Source: Fidelibacterota bacterium REDSEA-S14_B6 (lineage in GTDB: Bacteria; Fidelibacterota; Marinisomatia; Marinisomatales; S15-B10). Taken from it: DNA of 6,437 bases. A model generated the notes under the pieces. The model was given only the letters and a program-made list of their open reading frames with translations, was not told the DNA's origin and ran no database searches. A program made the position numbers and the translations under genes. Positions 1 through 5,033 of the stretch are shown here, piece by piece (the stretch's first letter is position 1; every line of letters starts with the position of its first letter). The stretch spans positions 1 through 6,437 of the forward strand of contig LUOC01000111.1 in the NCBI GenBank assembly GCA_001626655.1. Direction: 5' to 3'.

Positions 1-1
1 C

Positions 2-103
2 CTCCTGTGGGGACTCTACCGCCTGAGAACGGCCTGTCCTGTCTGCTTCGCCACGCACGCTGTGAACCTGCTCATTCTGATCACCGTCATGGGGTGGAGG
101 TAG
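2..103 (+). CDS. VKOR-like membrane protein, 3' end only
   Basis: This is the C-terminal 33 residues of a gene that enters from the left edge; the TAG stop is at 101-103. The fragment carries a CPVC motif (bases 35-46) at the start of a hydrophobic helix with the pattern CPVCFATHAVNLLIL. It then ends about 18 residues later. A CxxC at the head of the last membrane helix, followed by an aromatic or histidine residue and an asparagine, is typical of bacterial vitamin K epoxide reductase (VKOR) homologues. These use quinone to re-oxidise periplasmic thioredoxin-like proteins and so drive disulfide formation. The protein stops right after this helix, so no thioredoxin domain is fused to its C-terminus, unlike many bacterial VKORs. 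The next start codon lies 2 bases downstream, which indicates an operon. The call rests on a short fragment; another CxxC membrane protein is possible. Confidence 0.6.
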   Translation, partial: LLWGLYRLRTACPVCFATHAVNLLILITVMGWR

Positions 104-105
104 GC

Positions 106-312
106 ATGACGTATGTCCTCTGGCTCTTTTTCTTTTTGATCATCCTCTTTCTCAGCGGTGTTTTATTCTGGACTCTCAGAGGAGAGCAGAGGGAAGACGA
201 AGGGAAGGCTTCCGATCTCGAGGAGTGGAACTGCCCCTCTTGCGGATTTACCGTTCAGCTCGGAACGGAATGCATCTATTGCGGAGAGAAAAAGCCAGAG
301 AGGGGAGTCTGA
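106..312 (+). CDS. small single-pass membrane protein with C-terminal zinc ribbon
   Basis: This is a 68-residue protein of unknown function. Residues 4-24 form one strongly hydrophobic helix, followed by a charged linker (about 25-41, rich in Glu, Arg and Lys). The C-terminal zinc ribbon has Cys43, Cys46, Cys56 and Cys59 in the arrangement CPSC-x9-CIYC. The positive residues after the helix suggest that the ribbon faces the cytoplasm. I chose ATG 106 because GGAGG at 96-100 lies 5 bases upstream and the helix then starts at once. A GTG at position 7 is in frame, but it would overlap the upstream gene and add a non-hydrophobic sequence. The next gene starts on the base after the stop, so the two are very probably translated together. 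The gene looks real because of its Shine-Dalgarno site, clean zinc ribbon and packing. I recognise no named family. Confidence 0.8.
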   Translation: MTYVLWLFFFLIILFLSGVLFWTLRGEQREDEGKASDLEEWNCPSCGFTVQLGTECIYCGEKKPERGV

Positions 313-960
313 ATGTCACGGCTCCTTCATGAACCGACGACGTTCCTGACGAATCTTCCTGTAATCGTTCTCGGCATTCTTTGGGGCAGCGGAATTTGGG
401 AGGCATACGGCAGGACGCTCCACCCTTTTCACTTCAATCTCGGACTGTCGTTCTACACTCTGGCGGGGGGAGCGGCGGCCGGGGCCGTCTTTCACGGTTT
501 CAGACGCCATTTCCCTGAAGTGATGCACCAGCGAATCTGGAAAGTGGCGCTCATGGGGATCGGGCTGACGCTCTACTTCAATCTGCTGGCGGCGACGGCG
601 GCCGTTGCCTCACCTGTGAATTACCTTTCATGGCGATGGGTTCCGGCGGGCGGTCTCGCCCTCTTTGCGTTGCAGACGGTGAAGTTTCACGGATTCGGTC
701 ATTCGGTCAAGTTTCTCGCTTTAGGTTTGGCCGTAGCGCTTGCCGCATTCGGGCTTCTCGCGTGGCGTCACCCCGAGGCGGGGCCGATCAGCCTCTTTCT
801 CGGCAGTGCTGTCACTGTCGCCGGGGGAGGACTGTGGGCGACGGGGTGGTCCCCCCACGAAAGGTTCAACCACAACGATCTGTTCCACGTGATCCAGTTG
901 GTAGGGCTGTGGCTCGTCTACCGCGGGGCCCTTCTCACCACCACCGCTCAGCTCCCCTGA
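313..960 (+). CDS. polytopic membrane protein, possibly DUF6962/CREST-like
   Basis: This is an integral membrane protein of 215 residues with about seven hydrophobic segments, near residues 15-31, 42-61, 76-99, 108-124, 132-150, 157-177 and 190-206. Histidines and polar residues cluster at helix ends: His37 and His40 before segment 2, His61 and His66 after it, His126 and His130 before segment 5, and the motif FNHNDLFHVIQ (residues 185-195) leading into the last segment. Seven helices with paired histidines before the last helix recall the CREST superfamily of membrane hydrolases (alkaline ceramidase, PAQR) and the uncharacterised DUF6962 family. The His pair here has four residues between its members, not the three usual in CREST. 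The family call is from memory of motifs and is tentative; the membrane topology is clear. ATG 313 follows the previous stop without a gap and has GGGGAG at 302-307, inside the previous gene. Confidence 0.75.
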   Translation: MSRLLHEPTTFLTNLPVIVLGILWGSGIWEAYGRTLHPFHFNLGLSFYTLAGGAAAGAVFHGFRRHFPEVMHQRIWKVALMGIGLTLYFNLLAATAAVASPVNYLSWRWVPAGGLALFALQTVKFHGFGHSVKFLALGLAVALAAFGLLAWRHPEAGPISLFLGSAVTVAGGGLWATGWSPHERFNHNDLFHVIQLVGLWLVYRGALLTTTAQLP

Positions 961-989
961 TTGACAGGAAAAGTGTCTTTAGATTTAAG
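961..989 (+). promoter_or_regulatory. putative sigma70-type promoter for tig-clpP
   Basis: A perfect -35 hexamer TTGACA (961-966) starts right after the stop codon of the upstream membrane gene. After a 17-base spacer comes TTTAAG (984-989), which matches 4 of 6 positions of TATAAT. Transcription would start near 995-997, giving a leader of about 35 bases before the GTG at 1030. It sits in the 69-base gap where a housekeeping tig-clpP operon would be expected to have its own promoter. Bacteroidetes-type primary sigma factors prefer other hexamers, so the call depends on the true lineage. Confidence 0.5.
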
Positions 990-1029
990 CGGGAGGCCGT
1001 CGTAATTTCGGTGCGCGGATTTTTCAACT

Positions 1030-2325
1030 GTGAAGACAAACCTTAAGAAATTCAACGACTATACCCAGAGGATCACCGTCTCGGTGCCGTGGGAGGATCT
1101 GGAATCTGCCTTTGAAGACCACATCCGCCGCTTCACCAAGAAGGTGAGACTCCCCGGCTTCAGGAAAGGGAAGGTTCCGAAGAAGGTTGTAATTCAAAAC
1201 TTTGGTCCGGAACTGGAGGCGGAGTTTGCCCAGAACTCCATCGAGCTCCACTACGCCGAGGCGCTTCAGGAACATAAACTCGTGCCGGTGAACAGGGCCA
1301 CCATTGAAGACCTCTCCTTTTCAGAAGGGTCAAGCCTCAACTTTACGGCAACACTTGAAGTGGAGCCTGAGGTGAAACTTCCTAAGTACCAGCGTAAGAT
1401 GAAGGTTAAGAAAAACGTTTACACGCCGGACGAGACGGATGTTGACGGTTATATTGAAGAGGTTCGGCGGCAGTTTGCTGAGCTGAAGACGGTGGAGTCG
1501 GGCTCCCAGAAGGGGCATCTCCTGCTGGTAGATATGCAGGAACTGGACAGCTCCGGCATCCCGATTATCGGCAAGAAAGTGGAAGATAGATATCTCCTGA
1601 TCGGGGACGGCGTTTTTGGCGGAAACAATCTTGCGCGATTGACCGGACTGAAGGTTGATGATACGGCGGTGATTGAAGCAGCAGCTGGGAGCGAAGGGGG
1701 GACTGCCAAGTATCAGGTGACGGTGAAAAATGTGCAGGAAGAGATCTTTCCTGAGCTCGATGAGGAGTTCATCAAGAAAGTGGACGGCGAGGCGACGGAC
1801 GAAGCGTCGTTCCGGCAGAATGTTCAGAAGCGAATTGAGGAGAGACTTGACCGTGAATCTGAAGGGCATCTGAATGAAGCGATCGTCGACTACTTTATCC
1901 AGTCCGCAAAGCTTGAGCCGCCGCCGTCAATGGTGGACAATATGATCGACAACGCCATCGAGCAGGCGAAATCGAATAACGGCAAAACCTTTGACGAAGA
2001 GAAATACAGAACAGACGCCCGTCCGTCCGTCACGAGGAGCGTCAAGTGGTACCTCCTCCGAAAGGCCCTTGTTGAGGCGGAAGAGCTGTCGGTTCAGGAT
2101 GAAGAACTGGACAGCCATATCGAAGAGATCCTTGAGTCGTCCAAGGACGAGAAGGGGCAGGTTCGGCGGTATTACAAGAAATCGTCCAACAGGGAACGGC
2201 TGAGAGACGACCTCCTCGATGGAAAGCTCTTCGAAAAACTGAAAGAATATGCAAAGGTGAGCGAAGTGGCCATAGCCACGAGCGAACTTCGCAAACAGCG
2301 CGAACTTGCCGCGGAAGGAGCTTAG
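1030..2325 (+). CDS. tig: trigger factor, ribosome-associated chaperone
   Basis: Trigger factor binds the ribosome near the exit tunnel and shields nascent chains. At 431 residues it has the normal length for the family. Residues 1-115 form the ribosome-binding domain, with the signature GFRKGKVP at 43-50 that contacts protein L23. Residues about 160-237 align with the FKBP-type prolyl isomerase domain but are divergent: the usual PGFE stretch is replaced by GGNNL (197-201). Residues about 240-431 form the helical chaperone domain, beginning with the family-typical FPELDEEFIKKV. GTG 1030 is the only start in this frame after the in-frame stop at 1003-1005, and it gives the expected N-terminus. 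The Shine-Dalgarno match is weak (GCGGA, 1015-1019). clpP follows 7 bases after the stop, a common gene order. Identification is firm; isomerase activity is doubtful. Confidence 0.95.
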   Translation: MKTNLKKFNDYTQRITVSVPWEDLESAFEDHIRRFTKKVRLPGFRKGKVPKKVVIQNFGPELEAEFAQNSIELHYAEALQEHKLVPVNRATIEDLSFSEGSSLNFTATLEVEPEVKLPKYQRKMKVKKNVYTPDETDVDGYIEEVRRQFAELKTVESGSQKGHLLLVDMQELDSSGIPIIGKKVEDRYLLIGDGVFGGNNLARLTGLKVDDTAVIEAAAGSEGGTAKYQVTVKNVQEEIFPELDEEFIKKVDGEATDEASFRQNVQKRIEERLDRESEGHLNEAIVDYFIQSAKLEPPPSMVDNMIDNAIEQAKSNNGKTFDEEKYRTDARPSVTRSVKWYLLRKALVEAEELSVQDEELDSHIEEILESSKDEKGQVRRYYKKSSNRERLRDDLLDGKLFEKLKEYAKVSEVAIATSELRKQRELAAEGA

Positions 2326-2332
2326 TTCAGTC

Positions 2333-2926
2333 ATGACCGAAAAATCACAGATTGTCCCAATTGTTGTAGAACAGACAGGCAGAATGGAACGTGCTTACGA
2401 TATCTATTCGCGCCTGCTGAAGGAGCGCATCGTCTTTATCGGAACGCCGGTGGATGACACTGTCGCCTCTCTCACTATCGCTCAGCTCCTGTTCCTAGAA
2501 GCGGAGAATCCCGATAAGGATATCTCGATCTATATCAACTCCCCCGGCGGCTCGGTGACGGCGGGCCTCGGGATCATGGATACCATGAATTACGTCAAGC
2601 CCGATGTGGCCACGATCTGCATGGGGCAGGCGTCCAGCATGGGGGCGGTGTTGCTCGCGTCCGGCGAGAAGGGGAAGCGGTCGGCGCTGCCGAACTCCCG
2701 CGTCATGATCCATCAGCCGTGGGCCGGCATGCAGGGGACCGCCAGTGATATCCAGATTCATGCCCAGGAACTGCTGACCATGCGGGAGCGGCTGAACAAG
2801 ATTCTGGCGGCCCAGACGGGACAGACGCTCAAGAAGATATCAGCCGACACTGACAGGGATTTCTTCATGAATGCGGACGAGGCGCAGGAGTACGGCGTCG
2901 TGGATGCTGTGCTGGCAAAACGGTGA
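2333..2926 (+). CDS. clpP: ATP-dependent Clp protease proteolytic subunit ClpP
   Basis: ClpP is the serine peptidase that forms two stacked heptameric rings and degrades substrates unfolded and fed in by ClpX or ClpA/C. The 197 residues are the usual length. The triad is complete: Ser102 in GQASSMGA, His127 in MIHQP and Asp176 in DTDRDFF. The 25- and 49-residue spacings match those in E. coli ClpP. The N-terminal stretch IVPIVVEQ...ERAYDIYSRLL is typical of the family, with Met18 where Gly is usual. ATG 2333 is preferred because it gives the standard N-terminus and has GGAAGGAG at 2313-2320, although the 12-base spacing is a little long. The in-frame TTG at 2306 would overlap tig and add nine unusual residues. 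Probably co-transcribed with tig. clpX, often the next gene, is not found downstream. Confidence 0.97.
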   Translation: MTEKSQIVPIVVEQTGRMERAYDIYSRLLKERIVFIGTPVDDTVASLTIAQLLFLEAENPDKDISIYINSPGGSVTAGLGIMDTMNYVKPDVATICMGQASSMGAVLLASGEKGKRSALPNSRVMIHQPWAGMQGTASDIQIHAQELLTMRERLNKILAAQTGQTLKKISADTDRDFFMNADEAQEYGVVDAVLAKR

Positions 2927-2985
2927 TCTCTGTCACAACAGTTGAATCCTAGGTTTCTTAGATTAACGATTCGTCTGGCCTGTTT
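2927..2985 (+). other. intergenic gap after clpP, no clear signal
   Basis: These 59 bases separate clpP from the first exported-protein gene. I see no convincing stem-loop terminator: only short arms such as GTGA/TCAC around 2923-2936 and the palindrome CAACAGTTG, none followed by a run of T. The sequence TTGAAT (2942-2947) followed 17 bases later by AACGAT is a poor promoter match. No purine-rich Shine-Dalgarno site precedes the ATG at 2986. Confidence 0.4.
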
Positions 2986-4941
2986 ATGAAAACATCTGCC
3001 TTCACTCTTCTCGGATTTACTCTGGCGAGTGTGTTGAGTGCAGAACGGCCTCTCACCAAACGGATGCAAGGCGAGGCTCAGTCCCCTGAATTAAGGATTC
3101 CGAGGGAAGGCAAACCAACTTTAATCAGAACTGGCGGTGCGGTCTCCGTCCCAGCACTCTATCGCGAAACAGCCAGTTCTACTATCATTCTCGTTGACTC
3201 CTCAAGGAACGGTTACGGCCTCGTCTCTGGCTATACCACACCTATTTCATACAATCCTGATGAAGGATTTATTATGGCGTATCGTCAGTGGATGCCGGAT
3301 GATCCTGAAAAATCGGGCTACATCGGCGCGGCATTTTCGGAGGAGGGAAATATGTTTGCCACTTCCGGACGCCTCAATATGGAGGAGCCGGGGGAGGTGA
3401 TGGGCCGATATCCCAGCGCAGTCGCTGGTCCGGAGTATCCATATATTGTCTGGAACGAGTATACCTCCCCTTCCACCGGCGGCGGACAGTATGGAGGCCG
3501 ACCGGTCTATTCATGGGATCAATTCTACTACGGTGGAGGTTCATTTTTCTCGCCACCTCTGGATCTGAACAACGGATGCAGCCCGCTTCCCTGTGATCCG
3601 CCGGATAATTGGGTCGGCTCGGTGAATATTGCATCAAACGTTGGAGAACCTGTACTGAATGCTGTCTATGCGCAGTGGAGTCATGCGGCGGATACGTCGA
3701 GTTCCTCCAACCGGTGGCTCTACCATTCAACCAAGAATATATCGGGCTATTTCACTTTTGATGACGCGACACTCCTTTTCGATGAGAATGACTTCATGGA
3801 AGGGGGATACACATCGAACGCGTCCATCCATGTTAATGACTCTGGTATCGGCTATGCAGCCCTTTCCTCCTACTTGAGAGACTCAAATACAGATGCGGCC
3901 CATACTATTGTTCTACGGAAGACCACCGATTACGGCGCCACATGGAGCGGTGAAGGGGGAACCGGGACGAACGGCACCGATTACTATTACATCCCCGACG
4001 CTGTTCTGAAAGACAGATTCTTTGGTGACGGTCTGATGATCACTGGCTTTGTTGATTCTTTAGGTGACAGTGTGAAGTTCGAGGAACCGTTTATCACTTA
4101 CAATCTCGATCTCCTGACAACAAACTCAGGTGGAGTTCACATCTTTGCCACGGTGATACCGGCGACTTCAGGCTCTGTTTATCCCGCTATTGATGAATCT
4201 TGTGGTATCTATCATTTCTATTCTGATGATCCTTCCGATCCCGACAGTTGGAAGGTTGATTTCGTTTCTTCAACTCAGATTTCATTTTTTTATGATGACA
4301 ACTGGCGTAGGATCTATCCGTCAACGGCCATCAGCAAGGACAATCCTGATGTTCTCTACGTCTCTTATATGGGCGTGGCGGACACGTCGTCGGCGTCCTT
4401 CAATTACGATATTTTTGTTCGTAGATCAACCGATGGAGGGAAAAACTGGGAGCCGCCCGTTAACGTGACAAAGACTTCTGACTTTGGCGAAGACGAAGTC
4501 TATCCACAACTCGCTTCTGTCGCCACCGATGACGAAGCGTATCTCATTTTCGAGAGTCCGGAGTATCAGGTGATCACCGTCGACCCTCCGGACGATCAGG
4601 CCGATTTCATGAATAGAGTTTACTTTGCGAAAGCGAAGTTCAAACCGCTCGGCACGGAGACAGAGTCGCTTCTGCCGGAGGTGATTGCATTGGAGCCGAA
4701 CTATCCCAACCCCTTCAATCCTGAGACCGTCATCACGTTTGATCTACCGGCGGTGCTGGAGGTGGAGCTCAAGGTTTACGATCTTCTCGGGGCGGAAGTG
4801 GCGACTCTCGCTAGCGGTCTCACCGACGCCGGCCGTCACTCCGTCACCTGGGACGCCGGTGATTTATCAGCCGGAATCTACCTCGCCCATCTCCGGGCCG
4901 GCGGGCAGACTCAGACGCGAAAGATGATTCTGCTTAAATAA
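2986..4941 (+). CDS. exported Asp-box protein with T9SS type A sorting domain
   Basis: This 651-residue protein is predicted to be secreted or held on the cell surface. Residues 1-19 are a signal peptide (MKTSAF then a hydrophobic core, cleavage after VLSA). The body looks beta-rich, with many aromatic, Gly and Asp residues. It has two Asp-box (BNR) motifs typical of beta-propellers such as sialidases: TTDYGATW at 313-320 and STDGGKNW at 481-488. A propeller fold is an inference. Residues about 562-651 are a type IX secretion C-terminal sorting domain (FlgD-Ig-like): NYPNPFNPET at 572-581, VYDLLGAEVATL, GIYLAHL, ending in KMILLK. No catalytic sialidase residues could be assigned, so the substrate is unknown. 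Cysteines are few (Cys198, Cys203, Cys406). ATG 2986 is chosen because it begins the signal peptide, although it lacks a Shine-Dalgarno site. There is no frameshift. Confidence 0.88.
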   Translation: MKTSAFTLLGFTLASVLSAERPLTKRMQGEAQSPELRIPREGKPTLIRTGGAVSVPALYRETASSTIILVDSSRNGYGLVSGYTTPISYNPDEGFIMAYRQWMPDDPEKSGYIGAAFSEEGNMFATSGRLNMEEPGEVMGRYPSAVAGPEYPYIVWNEYTSPSTGGGQYGGRPVYSWDQFYYGGGSFFSPPLDLNNGCSPLPCDPPDNWVGSVNIASNVGEPVLNAVYAQWSHAADTSSSSNRWLYHSTKNISGYFTFDDATLLFDENDFMEGGYTSNASIHVNDSGIGYAALSSYLRDSNTDAAHTIVLRKTTDYGATWSGEGGTGTNGTDYYYIPDAVLKDRFFGDGLMITGFVDSLGDSVKFEEPFITYNLDLLTTNSGGVHIFATVIPATSGSVYPAIDESCGIYHFYSDDPSDPDSWKVDFVSSTQISFFYDDNWRRIYPSTAISKDNPDVLYVSYMGVADTSSASFNYDIFVRRSTDGGKNWEPPVNVTKTSDFGEDEVYPQLASVATDDEAYLIFESPEYQVITVDPPDDQADFMNRVYFAKAKFKPLGTETESLLPEVIALEPNYPNPFNPETVITFDLPAVLEVELKVYDLLGAEVATLASGLTDAGRHSVTWDAGDLSAGIYLAHLRAGGQTQTRKMILLK

Positions 4942-4953
4942 GATTTTGATTTT

Positions 4954-4978
4954 ACTCTGTCCTGAAGTCAGGGAGAGT
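4954..4978 (+). terminator. stem-loop 12 bases after the exported-protein gene
   Basis: An inverted repeat ACTCT-g-TCCTGA / TCAGGG-AGAGT encloses a tiny loop around AG. It forms about ten pairs with one bulged G (4959) and one T-G wobble. It lies 12 bases past the TAA of the Asp-box protein and before the next gene's leader, where a transcript end or a 3'-protecting hairpin would be expected. No T-run follows it (the next bases are TCGAGCATTG), so it is not a classical intrinsic terminator. It may protect a processed 3' end or attenuate read-through. Confidence 0.4.
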
Positions 4979-5024
4979 TCGAGCATTGTTGCACTATTCA
5001 AATGTTAATTAGCCCACGGTAGCC

Positions 5025-5030
5025 GGAGGA
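5025..5030 (+). promoter_or_regulatory. strong Shine-Dalgarno site
   Basis: GGAGGA ends 3 bases before the ATG at 5034 and fixes the start of the last gene. It contrasts with the Shine-Dalgarno-less start of the exported-protein gene just upstream. Confidence 0.8.
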
Positions 5031-5033
5031 AAT

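Noticed and set aside
7..105. GTG-initiated extension of the zinc-ribbon gene
   Set aside because: It overlaps the VKOR-like reading frame, gives a sequence with no membrane character, and lacks a ribosome site; ATG 106 has GGAGG 5 bases upstream.
963..977. Operator-like inverted repeat GACA-N7-TGTC at the tig promoter
   Set aside because: The arms are only four bases long and do not resemble the CIRCE element or another known stress operator.
630..1046. 138-codon + strand frame overlapping the membrane gene and the tig promoter
   Set aside because: Arg- and Ser-rich out-of-frame translation of a clear membrane protein, with no plausible domain.
1330..1869. 179-codon open frame on the minus strand inside tig
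   Set aside because: It lies fully antisense to a confidently identified gene and shows no domain of its own.
2306..2332. TTG start for clpP
   Set aside because: It overlaps the tig stop and adds residues foreign to ClpP; ATG 2333 gives the standard N-terminus.
4986..5012. Promoter in front of the last gene (TTGTTG/TTGCAC with TTAATT)
   Set aside because: The spacing and hexamer matches are poor; the AT-rich stretch alone is not enough.
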